Positions 7,851 through 15,694 of a DNA stretch of 38,274 nucleotides are shown in pieces. The DNA lies in assembly GCA_002345215.1 (NCBI GenBank), contig DDVH01000006.1, forward strand, positions 1-38,274, in the 5' to 3' direction. The stretch is from Anaerolineales bacterium UBA2317. GTDB lineage: Bacteria > Chloroflexota > Anaerolineae > Anaerolineales > Villigracilaceae. The notes beneath the pieces are model-generated. The model made no database searches. It saw nothing but the letters and a program-made list of their open reading frames with translations, and had not been told where the DNA came from. The translations under genes were made by a program, and so were the position numbers. The number at the start of each line of letters is the position of its first letter. Positions within the stretch are counted from its first letter, which is position 1.

Positions 7851-8200
7851 AACAAGATGCTTACATTGAAGATGCACTCAAAAATTATCCGTTGGCAGAA
7901 ATGCCGCGCAACATTACATTAGATGTAATGAATCACATTCAAAAAGAAAAGCGACCAACATTGGTCACATGGAATGATTTTGGATTGAGTCTAGTCATTG
8001 CTTCGTGCATTGCATCATTGTGGTTTACATTTTTAAATCTCCCACCGATTCTGTTTGCAAAACTCCGCATTCAAAGTATTTTGTTATATCAAGATTTTCT
8101 TGTCAATTCGCGTTGGCTTGTGCCAAGTTTATTTTTTAGTTTAGCAGGTGTATTGCTGGTTATCACACTTTTCTATTTACAAAAGCGATTAAAAGTCTAA
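7835..8200 (+). CDS. Probable membrane anti-sigma factor
   Basis: A 121-residue protein overlapping the ECF sigma gene by 16 nt, which implies coupled and stoichiometric synthesis. It has a soluble N-terminal stretch of about 45 residues (DAYIEDALKNYPLAEMPRNITLDVMNHIQ) and two membrane segments, about 49-70 and 94-115, ending in a basic tail. The usual zinc-binding HxxxCxxC anti-sigma motif is absent, so assignment rests on position and topology. GGAGG at 7826-7830 serves as ribosome-binding site within the sigma gene. Confidence 0.65.
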   Translation: MDNRLEQDAYIEDALKNYPLAEMPRNITLDVMNHIQKEKRPTLVTWNDFGLSLVIASCIASLWFTFLNLPPILFAKLRIQSILLYQDFLVNSRWLVPSLFFSLAGVLLVITLFYLQKRLKV

Positions 8201-8252
8201 GACCCTACTACAGTATGAGGATGAACATACTTAAAAAGACTATACTGCGGAT

Positions 8253-9047
8253 ATGCGCCTCATTTCTTTGACATTTATTCTGATCTGTTTTCTTTCAGCT
8301 TGTTCATCCGCTTCACCGACTCCAACTGCTACAGCTACTCAACCTTTGAGCATCACTCCTGTTGAATCTGCATTTGTACCGAACGATCCTACTGCTGCTC
8401 CGCTCGAAGATGTGATTGCATCTCACACAGTTACTTTTACGACACCAGATGATGCAACAATCACAGGCGAACTATACGGTTCAGGTGATACAGCAGTGAT
8501 TTTTTCAGTGATGGGAAATTGTGACCCAGGCTGGAGAGAGTTTGCACAACTCACAGCTGCACAGGGAATTACAGCATTCACTTATCAATGGCGTGGTTGC
8601 AATACTTCAGGTTCAGTGGATCAAAATGAAATCCAAAAATTTGTAGATGACCTTCGTGGTGCAATTAATTACATGCGTGCGCAAGGTGCAAAGAAAATTA
8701 TTCTTGTCGGTGCAAGCTTGGGCGGATGTGCTTCTGCAAAGCTCGCTGCGGAATCTCAAGCCGATGGTCTCGTTGTGGTTGCATCTCCACCTGAAATTTC
8801 ACAATTTGATTTTGAAATTCTTTCAGCAGACGTTAATACAAACATCCCGAAATTATTTATCACTGCCGAAAACGATAATGTGGTTTCGCAAGATGAAACA
8901 CGTGCTTTGTTTGATTTGGCGGCTGAACCAAAAGAATGGCAAACCTATCCAGGTTCAGCACATGGAACTGATTTGTTTGAAAGTGATAGTAGTGCAGAGC
9001 TTCAACAACGGATTCTAAGTTTTATTTTAGCAATTGTTGCTCAATAA
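8253..9047 (+). CDS. Lipoprotein alpha/beta hydrolase (dienelactone hydrolase-like)
   Basis: A 264-residue secreted lipoprotein. Residues 1-16 form a signal peptide ending in lipobox LSAC with the lipidated Cys at 17; a Ser/Thr/Pro-rich linker follows (to about 45). The rest is an alpha/beta hydrolase fold: oxyanion region VMGNCDPGW near 87, nucleophile elbow GASLGG with Ser155, an acidic residue in FITAENDNVVS near 207, and His in GSAHGTD near 237. A full catalytic triad is therefore visible. The substrate is unknown; related proteins cleave esters. It follows the anti-sigma gene by 52 bp, with a small inverted repeat (AGTATG/CATACT, 8213-8232) in the gap, and is convergent with the thiolase-like gene. 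Confidence 0.75.
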   Translation: MRLISLTFILICFLSACSSASPTPTATATQPLSITPVESAFVPNDPTAAPLEDVIASHTVTFTTPDDATITGELYGSGDTAVIFSVMGNCDPGWREFAQLTAAQGITAFTYQWRGCNTSGSVDQNEIQKFVDDLRGAINYMRAQGAKKIILVGASLGGCASAKLAAESQADGLVVVASPPEISQFDFEILSADVNTNIPKLFITAENDNVVSQDETRALFDLAAEPKEWQTYPGSAHGTDLFESDSSAELQQRILSFILAIVAQ

Positions 9048-9052
9048 AATTT

Positions 9053-10210
9053 TTATAACACTTGCAAGATGTGACTCACTGCCGTCGATGCAGGTCCGCC
9101 TAAAGATTGAATCAAACCTACTTTTGCATTTGCAATTTGATTCGCTTCAGCCTGACCTCGTAATTGGGTAACTGCATCCACTGCCTGATACACACCTGAT
9201 GCTCCACCGGCAAATCCACGAGCCTTCATTCCACCCATCGTGGCGCATGGAATTTTTCCCTTCAAGCCAATTTCATTATCAGCGGCTAACTTCCAACCTT
9301 TGCCTTTGATTGCAAACCCGACAGCTTCAAGTTGTAAAGCGGCATAGATTCCAAATGTATCGTGATATTCAAAGAAGTTAATTTTGTCTAACGTTAAACC
9401 TGCTTGCTTCATGGCTTTGCCTGCGGAGATTTGTGCTGTATCAAAATACAACATGTCTTTTCTATCATGCAATGCCAAAGTATCTGATGAAGCGGCGGAG
9501 CCAGAAATTTTCACGAGTGGATGAAGTCCAGATTCAGTAACCAACTCGCGTCGAGTTAAAAGAAGCGCGGCGGCTCCATCTGCATTGGGAGCCATGTCAA
9601 ACATATTCAATGGGTCACTGACCATTTCTGCTTTTGCATACGTTTCAGGTTTGATAGCTTTTCTGAACATCGCGTTTTTATTGGGGACACCATTTGCATG
9701 AGCCGTTAACGCAAAACCTGCGAAAGCATCTTTGGGAGTTTCATATTCATGGATATATCTTTTCATTAAGAGTGCAGCTTGCGCGGCGGGAGTCATGCCT
9801 TGAATGGATTCAAAATCTGAATCACCTGTTGTTGCTAAAGCGGCATCTACACTTGAACCAACTTTATCTGTAAATTTTTCAACGCCTACAACCAAAGCAA
9901 CATCTACAAATCCACTGGCGACGGCAAGATAACCTTGACGCAACGCCGCACCACCGGATGCACCTGCGGCTTCAATGGTGACGGCTTCAATGCCAAGCAA
10001 ACCAGAATAATCTGCGAGCAATGCGCCGAGATGTGCTTGATTCGAAAGATTCGGCGCGAGCATATTGCCAACAAATAATGATTGTGGTTTTAATCCGCCT
10101 GAATCTTTTACTGCATTTTGAATGGCGAGAAAAGCTAAATCTCGTAACCCAATATCCCAATGCTCGCCAACTTCTGTTTGACCTATTCCTGCAATAACGA
10201 CTTCTGTCAT
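9053..10210 (-). CDS. Thiolase-like protein lacking the catalytic cysteine
   Basis: A 385-residue thiolase-superfamily protein of the SCP2/archaeal acetyl-CoA acetyltransferase type, the class that forms a complex with archaeal-type HMG-CoA synthase and a DUF35 protein to make HMG-CoA. The N-terminal motif VVIAGIGQTEVGEHW and the C-terminal GLIQSLGGPASTAVSHIL fit this group. The segment that normally reads EAACxSGG reads EAAGASGG here, so the nucleophile Cys is Gly (codon GGT). The usual GHPxGATG block reads GFAGGASG, losing that His too; HDTFG is retained. It may therefore be a non-catalytic partner or have a changed reaction. TGGAGAA precedes the ATG. It lies 14 nt after the small membrane gene that follows HMG-CoA synthase. 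No DUF35 gene is in the window. Confidence 0.8.
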   Translation of the reverse strand: MTEVVIAGIGQTEVGEHWDIGLRDLAFLAIQNAVKDSGGLKPQSLFVGNMLAPNLSNQAHLGALLADYSGLLGIEAVTIEAAGASGGAALRQGYLAVASGFVDVALVVGVEKFTDKVGSSVDAALATTGDSDFESIQGMTPAAQAALLMKRYIHEYETPKDAFAGFALTAHANGVPNKNAMFRKAIKPETYAKAEMVSDPLNMFDMAPNADGAAALLLTRRELVTESGLHPLVKISGSAASSDTLALHDRKDMLYFDTAQISAGKAMKQAGLTLDKINFFEYHDTFGIYAALQLEAVGFAIKGKGWKLAADNEIGLKGKIPCATMGGMKARGFAGGASGVYQAVDAVTQLRGQAEANQIANAKVGLIQSLGGPASTAVSHILQVL

Positions 10211-10224
10211 GAATTCTCCAAAGT

Positions 10225-10593
10225 TTATTTACTAAAAAAATGACTTAGAAAATATTTCAAATTATATGTGGGTGGAACGCCATAATCTCTTAAAGACGAA
10301 AATTTGTTTATAAAGAAAATTAAGTAAACAGATAATTGAAAAAAGACGACCAAAGCAAATGTCTTCCAATGATTTAAGTTTACTTTCGTTACTAATGCTT
10401 TTGTTACACCAAGGGTAATAAAAAATACTATAAGCATGAATGGAAATACAAGAAAAACTATCTCATAAAATCTTGTTGTTGCATTAATTCCCATATCATA
10501 AAGCGTATATAAACGACTTAATGTAAGTGAGTAAGAACAGGCAAACATTATTGGAAGAATCAAGGAAAATATTGATAGCGTTCGTTTCATCAC
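10225..10593 (-). CDS. Small membrane protein of unknown function
   Basis: A 122-residue protein with three or four hydrophobic segments: about residues 4-26, 42-66 and 76-96, with a short charged tail. Its ATG overlaps the HMG-CoA synthase stop codon (ATGA, 10593-10590), so it is translationally coupled to that gene, and the thiolase-like gene starts 14 nt after its end. I recognise no family. Its place between two genes that usually touch directly is unusual. Composition is more AT-rich than its neighbours, which could mean a later insertion. Confidence 0.65.
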   Translation of the reverse strand: MMKRTLSIFSLILPIMFACSYSLTLSRLYTLYDMGINATTRFYEIVFLVFPFMLIVFFITLGVTKALVTKVNLNHWKTFALVVFFQLSVYLIFFINKFSSLRDYGVPPTYNLKYFLSHFFSK

Positions 10594-11669
10594 TTCAACG
10601 CCAATTTTCCACGATAACGCACATAAGTTGCATAATCAATTTCAGTTCGTCTTGAAATATATTCTTGTGTTTTGACAGCCAGACCAGCACGCCCTGTAAC
10701 TTTATCTGTAACAGTAATGTCAAACGCATCAGACCCTGCTCCAGACCCAAAAGAAACGACGAGGATTTTGTCACCAGGTTGGGCTATGTCAAGAGTCGCG
10801 GTCAGTCCGATCATGGCGGCGCCGGCGTATGTATTTCCAATCACAGGCACTAAAAGTCCCGGCTCAATTTGTTCCATCGAAAAACCAAGCTGACCTGCCA
10901 CACGTTGCGGAAATTTTGTATTCGGCTGATGAAAGACCGCCCACTTGTAATCTTTTGCAGTCGTGCCTGCGGCTTGCATCAAATGCGTGGCGGCTTCGGT
11001 GATGTGTTTGAAGTAAGCAGGTTCGCCCGTAAAACGCATACCATGTTCAGGATATTTTTGATATTCACGTCGCCAAAAATCTGGCGTGTCTGTGACATAA
11101 GAATACGAAAAATTAATTTGAGCCAGCGACTCTTCAGCAGGTCCTAAAATGTATGCGCCACCACCGGCACCCGCTGTATATTCAAGCGCGTCGCCGGGCT
11201 TGCCTTGCGCAGTATCCATACCAATTGCCATGGCATATTTTCCCATGCCCGAGCCGACCAAACCCATCGCGGCGACTAAAGCCTCTGTGCCGGCTTTGCA
11301 TGCGAATTCCCAATCTGCGGCTTGCGTGTTTGGGACTGCACCAATCGCTTCAGCGACTAAGGTGGAAGTTGGTTTTACAGCGTAGGGGTGTGACTCACTC
11401 CCGACCCATACGGCTCTTAACTCAGTTGGGTCAATTTGAGCACGCTTGACTGCATTGCGCGCCGCTTCAATAGACATGGTAATCACGTCTTCATCTAAGC
11501 CAGGCACTGCTTTCTCCTTGATTGGGAGTCCGCCGCTTTTACCTGTCCATACGCGCGCAACTTCTTTAGCAGGCAAACGGAATCGTGGCACATATGCGCC
11601 GTATCCAATAATGCCAACAGGTTTGGCAGGTTTAAGTAGGGTTGGGGAGTGGGTGTGTGGTGTTGTCAT
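10590..11669 (-). CDS. Hydroxymethylglutaryl-CoA synthase, archaeal type
   Basis: A 359-residue enzyme that condenses acetyl-CoA with acetoacetyl-CoA to HMG-CoA, the second step of the mevalonate route to isoprenoids. Catalytic residues are visible: Glu in VGSESHPYAVKP (near residue 90), the nucleophile Cys in EFACKAGTEAL (near 123) and His in VFHQPNTKFP (near 245). The opening GIIGYGAYVPRFRL after a short Pro/Thr-rich extension is typical of the archaeal/Chloroflexota form. AAAAGG lies about 10 nt before the ATG. The gene is followed by a coupled membrane gene and a thiolase-like gene. HMG-CoA reductase lies on the same strand 4 kb upstream, separated by the MerB-like and TIR-WD40 genes. Confidence 0.93.
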   Translation of the reverse strand: MTTPHTHSPTLLKPAKPVGIIGYGAYVPRFRLPAKEVARVWTGKSGGLPIKEKAVPGLDEDVITMSIEAARNAVKRAQIDPTELRAVWVGSESHPYAVKPTSTLVAEAIGAVPNTQAADWEFACKAGTEALVAAMGLVGSGMGKYAMAIGMDTAQGKPGDALEYTAGAGGGAYILGPAEESLAQINFSYSYVTDTPDFWRREYQKYPEHGMRFTGEPAYFKHITEAATHLMQAAGTTAKDYKWAVFHQPNTKFPQRVAGQLGFSMEQIEPGLLVPVIGNTYAGAAMIGLTATLDIAQPGDKILVVSFGSGAGSDAFDITVTDKVTGRAGLAVKTQEYISRRTEIDYATYVRYRGKLALK

Positions 11670-11699
11670 TTATTAATACCTTTTAGGAAATTGTTTAAT

Positions 11700-14414
11700 T
11701 TATTGGCCAACAGACCATTGCGAACAAGTTATTCTATAATTCTCACTAGGAAAATACAAATTCCATTCTTCTATTGTAAAATTTCGCCCAGTAGTTTGAC
11801 AAACTTTCTGTAACCAAGAATTTAAATCAACATCCCATAACCGAATCGTGCCATCAGAACTTGCTGAGGCGAGTATTGTATTATCAGGGCTAAAATCTAA
11901 GCCCCATACAACGTCACTGTGACCTACTAACACGCTAAGTAATCTAGTATTAGCAACATCATATAGCGTAAGTGTTCCATCGCTACCGCCAATTGCTAAC
12001 AAAGAATTGTTTCGATTAAATAAAAAGGCTTGAATTCTTGAGGTAGATGTTGAAAACCCCACTAACGGATTGCCAATAGTTTCACCATTATTAGCATTTA
12101 TAATCCAAAGCCCATCGGATCTTCGCTCTATAGACAAATCAATATTTGATACTTCGGATTGAACTACAGGCTTTCTATCAGCAGGGATATTCGGACATAA
12201 GTCCAGTAGATTCCAAGTAAGTTTGGTACTATCAATAGTACTTGAACCCATATCACTTGATACGATAGTATTATCAGAGATAAAATATACACTTTGAACG
12301 GCGTTTGGATGACCTACTAAAACACAAAGTTCTTGCTTGGTAACCACGTCCCACACAATAACATTTGCATCTTGTCCAGCTGAAGCCAACAGATTACCAT
12401 CTGGACTAAATGCAACACCATACATACCTTGTGTGTTTCCATCCAAAACAAAATCGTTTTCTTGATTTTGCGACAAATCCCACAAGATGTTATTTGAAAG
12501 CAAGATGTTTTCATCAACACCAAAAACCAATAATCCAATTCTGTCAGAGCCAAACTTAAGCTCATGTATCAATTCCTTCGTATCTAAGTTCCATATTGAA
12601 ATTTGTCCATTTTCATAACCAATAGCTAATCTATTTCCTTCATCACTCAAAACTATATTAGTTGGGCGAGGATGATCCTTTCCAGTTAGTTTTAATAGAG
12701 GCTGATTAACGGACAAATCCCAAACAACAATGTCATTTTCAAGATTTTTTAAAGCAATAATTTTTCCGTTTGAGCTTGAGTCTATATCAAGAATTCGTCC
12801 AATCTTGTCATTAAAAGTGAAGATATTAAATGAGCAAGTAAGAATATCCCAAATTGCAATGTTATTCTCAATTTGGTTTTTATCCCACAAATCATCAAAC
12901 GGAATAGCTGTAACACTATCCGACATGATTTTATTAGATTGCGGAATAAAAGTTAAACTGGGCGAGAAATATAAATTAGTTTCACATAAAATTTCGCTAG
13001 TTAATATATTTTGGACAATTAACTTATTGCTATTAGGTCCTTCATAAGTAAAAACAGAAGAAGTGTAAACAAAATATTGACTATCTGAGCTAAAGGCAAA
13101 GTTCTTCACTGACACGTCCTTTTCATTTGCATTCCATCTTTTAATAATCTCCCCATTTTCAATATCCCAAAAAATAACATCGCCTTGTGCGCTATCGGAC
13201 ACGATGGTTTTAGAATCTGGACTAAAAATAATTTCATTAACATAATTATCATCGCCATCAGTATTTCTTGGAGGCAGGGTAAATATTTGGAATTCTTCTC
13301 CACTATATAAATCTTGTAAAATAATTTTGTCACGGACAACAAAAGCGATTATTTTACCGTCCGGACTAAATGCAGCTACTCGAATATTGTCTCCAGGTCC
13401 AAAAGACTGTCCATCATCGGTAACCCTTCCAGACTCGAAATAATTGGTTCCATTAATGAACCTCAATACCTGAGAGTAAATATGGGCATTTTTTCTCAAA
13501 ACACTATAAGTCTGAGCATTTTCAAACATATTGTAAGCTTCGACACTTAATAAAAATGAAAGAATAGGGTTTTGTTCTGTCAAAGCATCGGCTTGATCAG
13601 CTAATTGCCCTGCATGTGCAATTAGTGCTTCTTGGTCAGCACGTTGCTGTTCTGCCTGTGCAGTCGCTTCCGCTGCAGATTTTGCCCTTTGAAGAGGTTC
13701 AACACTTGAAATTGCTTGTTGCGCAACATAAGATTGATAAATTGCAATGACAGCCACTATACATATTAAGGTTAAAATCGAAACAGAAGCAAATGTAGTA
13801 ATTATTCTTCGCCATGTTAACCTATTTTCATTGGCAAGAACATAATCACTAATTTTCTGAGTAGGCTGGGGATATTCATTTTCCTTGATTGTAGAGAACA
13901 TAAATCGGGCATCGGAGATTTCTTTTTTACTCAATGGATGCTCAATACGTTTTCTGCCTTCGTTCCACCATTTATGGGAATCCACTGTTAATTTCGTGTG
14001 AAACTCAGTCCATTTGAAATCTGTACGAATAATTCTTTCCAAGTTACTAATGTTAGGCGGAAAATCTCCAAATGTATCCCACATTAACCAGTGATATTTC
14101 CTAACCTCATCAGGCAACTTTCGATGGTTAGTCATCGAAGGCAGCAAGATTGGGATTATCTTTTTCCCCAACTTTTCTGCATCATTAAATTCGTTCCTAC
14201 AATAAGATTTATCTCTAATAGATTTAGGGCTAATTAAGTATATAAAAGCAATGGATTGCTTTATTGCTTTTGTTATTTCATCACTCCAAAGCACGGAGGG
14301 CTCAAGGTTTTGAATGTCAACCCAAACCTTGTAACCTAAAGATTCTAATGCCTCTTTCAGCCCTAGTGCAAATTCTTTTTCTGAAGAGTCATAAGAAATG
14401 AAAATGTTACTCAT
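11700..14414 (-). CDS. TIR - transmembrane - WD40 repeat protein
   Basis: A 904-residue signalling or defence-type protein. Residues 3-130 are a TIR domain (NIFISYDSSEKEFALGLKEAL, YKVWVDI, and YCRNEF with Glu75 at the position of the NADase catalytic Glu). Residues 204-226 form one transmembrane helix, followed by an Ala/Gln-rich probable coiled coil (230-285) and the segment NPILSFLLSVEAYNMF. From about 330 to 890 there are many WD40 units, e.g. VAFSPDGNLLASAGQDANVIVWDV and LDFSPDNTILASASSDGTIRLWDVD, forming one or two propellers. TIR domains in bacteria commonly hydrolyse NAD+ or make cyclic ADPR signals; here the propeller could be the sensor. It is 37 nt downstream of a 164-aa unknown gene, probably one unit. 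AAAGG precedes the ATG. Confidence 0.85.
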   Translation of the reverse strand: MSNIFISYDSSEKEFALGLKEALESLGYKVWVDIQNLEPSVLWSDEITKAIKQSIAFIYLISPKSIRDKSYCRNEFNDAEKLGKKIIPILLPSMTNHRKLPDEVRKYHWLMWDTFGDFPPNISNLERIIRTDFKWTEFHTKLTVDSHKWWNEGRKRIEHPLSKKEISDARFMFSTIKENEYPQPTQKISDYVLANENRLTWRRIITTFASVSILTLICIVAVIAIYQSYVAQQAISSVEPLQRAKSAAEATAQAEQQRADQEALIAHAGQLADQADALTEQNPILSFLLSVEAYNMFENAQTYSVLRKNAHIYSQVLRFINGTNYFESGRVTDDGQSFGPGDNIRVAAFSPDGKIIAFVVRDKIILQDLYSGEEFQIFTLPPRNTDGDDNYVNEIIFSPDSKTIVSDSAQGDVIFWDIENGEIIKRWNANEKDVSVKNFAFSSDSQYFVYTSSVFTYEGPNSNKLIVQNILTSEILCETNLYFSPSLTFIPQSNKIMSDSVTAIPFDDLWDKNQIENNIAIWDILTCSFNIFTFNDKIGRILDIDSSSNGKIIALKNLENDIVVWDLSVNQPLLKLTGKDHPRPTNIVLSDEGNRLAIGYENGQISIWNLDTKELIHELKFGSDRIGLLVFGVDENILLSNNILWDLSQNQENDFVLDGNTQGMYGVAFSPDGNLLASAGQDANVIVWDVVTKQELCVLVGHPNAVQSVYFISDNTIVSSDMGSSTIDSTKLTWNLLDLCPNIPADRKPVVQSEVSNIDLSIERRSDGLWIINANNGETIGNPLVGFSTSTSRIQAFLFNRNNSLLAIGGSDGTLTLYDVANTRLLSVLVGHSDVVWGLDFSPDNTILASASSDGTIRLWDVDLNSWLQKVCQTTGRNFTIEEWNLYFPSENYRITCSQWSVGQ

Positions 14415-14451
14415 ATAGCCTTTGCTTTTGAAAACATATCTTGAGAATTAT

Positions 14452-14946
14452 CTACTCAACCCCTGCAATCTTAGCCAGAGCTTCCACATAAATTGACATT
14501 TGCTCTCGGACTTTGTTGAGTTCTTGCCGAAGTTCTTTTTCTCGTTCCCAACTGCGTTCATGGTCTAGAGTAGTTTTGTCAGAGTGTTTTTGTTCTTCAT
14601 GGGATTTTAAAAGAGGATGCCATTTCACTAAGAAAGGACGTAAGCCTTTGTTAAGTACATCGATTGCAATTGCACCAAAAGATTGAGGTCCTTGTGCAAT
14701 TTCAGGTCCTGCTTCGCGTAAAATTTGTCTCGTAATTCCAAAGACATTATATAAAGAAGTTAAGGCTTCTCTTAAAATTCCTTCCCCTTCTTCTAAAGGC
14801 TGTACAGCTATCCTAGTTGAAAGTTCAACATACAAAGACCATGCGGCTCTTTGTTGTGCTTCATCATTTTCCAATTCAAGAGACCCAAGATTGAATGGAA
14901 GCCCAATAGTCAATTTTTTAGCTTTTACTTTCTGTTTAGATGCCAT
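14452..14946 (-). CDS. Conserved-looking 164-aa protein of unknown function upstream of TIR-WD40
   Basis: A 164-residue soluble protein with no membrane segment. The N-terminus is basic (KQKVKAKKLTIGLPFNLGSLELENDEAQQRAAW). The middle is helical (YVELSTRIAVQPLEEGEGILREALTSLYNVFGITRQILRE), and the C-terminal 40 residues are highly charged with coiled-coil character (DHERSWEREKELRQELNKVREQM). I do not recognise a named domain. GGAGG 6 nt before the ATG is a strong ribosome-binding site. It starts 35 nt after the MerB-like gene and ends 37 nt before the TIR-TM-WD40 gene. The close spacing suggests it works with the TIR protein, possibly as a regulator or adaptor, but this is inference from position only. 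Confidence 0.65.
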   Translation of the reverse strand: MASKQKVKAKKLTIGLPFNLGSLELENDEAQQRAAWSLYVELSTRIAVQPLEEGEGILREALTSLYNVFGITRQILREAGPEIAQGPQSFGAIAIDVLNKGLRPFLVKWHPLLKSHEEQKHSDKTTLDHERSWEREKELRQELNKVREQMSIYVEALAKIAGVE

Positions 14947-14981
14947 TTTGCACCTCCAAGATAATTCTATCGTTTATTTCT

Positions 14982-15647
14982 CTAAACATACCAAAACTCC
15001 GACCTCAAACCAGCTTGCCTAAAAATCTCGGCGACTTGCTCCATGCTTCGTCCATGATACTCCAGAGACAATCTATTGTGATACCAAAGCTTTGAGAGTT
15101 CCCAAACTTGGTCAAGGGTTAAGACTTCTCCACGAGGTAAATTATTTCGTTGGCACCACTTGTCAATCCATGCTTCCGACTGGAAGAGCAGCATCGTCGC
15201 TCAAGTGAAGACCAAATCATCATACCAGCGGGAGAAGGGAAGAGGGAAATGCACAAGTAAATCTTTGTTTGTAACTTCTCCGTTTTTAATTTCTAAAGTT
15301 ATTTCTTCATTGCTTTCTGTAAACTTTGCTTCAATGACTGCATCACTATGAAGCGCGGCAGGGATTCCGAGCATGTCCCATGCACAGTTGGCGAAATATG
15401 TTTTTCCATTGGCAGTCACTTTGAAATCAGTCGGAATCCCAGAAAATGGATTTGCCATGTGGATTTTCAAAGTTTCCAAGTCAAGAAAGAAAGCATGGCG
15501 ATTATGTAATTCTAAATATAAACCCTTCGCTTCTTCATTACTAATGTCAAAGTGCTTTGCAGTCTCTTCCACACTTGGTGGGTGAGTCGTATCCGCGAAG
15601 TGTTGATAAACATAATGTCGAACTTGCCAGAGCAAATCCTCTTTCAT
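14982..15647 (-). CDS. MerB-like alkylmercury lyase family protein with in-frame TGA (candidate selenoprotein)
   Basis: A 221-residue reading frame interrupted only by one TGA at 15203-15201 (codon 149). The upstream part carries FANCAWDMLGIPAAL, with Cys88 and Asp91 matching MerB catalytic Cys96 and Asp99. The downstream part (MLLFQSEAWIDKWC, then LTLDQVWELSKLWYHNRL) is the normal C-terminal region of MerB-like proteins and is in the same frame. The TGA falls at the place of MerB Cys159 (VFT-TGA-ATMLLFQS against SFC-CHVHFFAS, with the first Cys aligned to TGA). MerB cleaves carbon-mercury bonds; many homologues have untested substrates. Start chosen at ATG 15647; the longer frame begins with GTG at 15662. 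A SECIS-like hairpin follows the TGA. Alternatives: a recent nonsense mutation, or two separately translated pieces. It lies 47 nt after HMG-CoA reductase. Confidence 0.7.
15170..15203 (-). promoter_or_regulatory. Candidate bacterial SECIS element with its UGA codon
   Basis: After UGA (15203-15201) and a 6-nt spacer, bases 15194-15170 can fold: lower stem AUGCU/AGCAU, a 5' bulge GCUCU, upper stem UCC/GGA and apical loop AGUC. Counting U of UGA as 1, the loop GU falls at 24-25 and an unpaired U at 17; the E. coli fdhF SECIS has loop G23-U24 and bulged U17. The upper stem is short, so the fold needs testing. Confidence 0.5.
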
Positions 15648-15694
15648 CTTTCTTCTTTCCACTTCACAACTGATAACAGTTTACTGTCCACTTT

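Noticed and set aside
948..9047. tRNA or rRNA genes
   Set aside because: No cloverleaf-like sequence with TTCGANNC and CCA end, and no rRNA-like stretch was recognised here or in the rest of the window.
11149..11449. Plus-strand ORFs opposite HMG-CoA synthase
   Set aside because: Antisense shadows of a clearly conserved gene with biased composition.
14982..15194. A separate 70-aa gene after the MerB-like ORF
   Set aside because: It is in the same frame as the upstream part, separated only by one TGA and two codons, lacks a good ribosome-binding site, and matches the C-terminal part of MerB-like proteins; treated as one gene with a recoded or mutated TGA.
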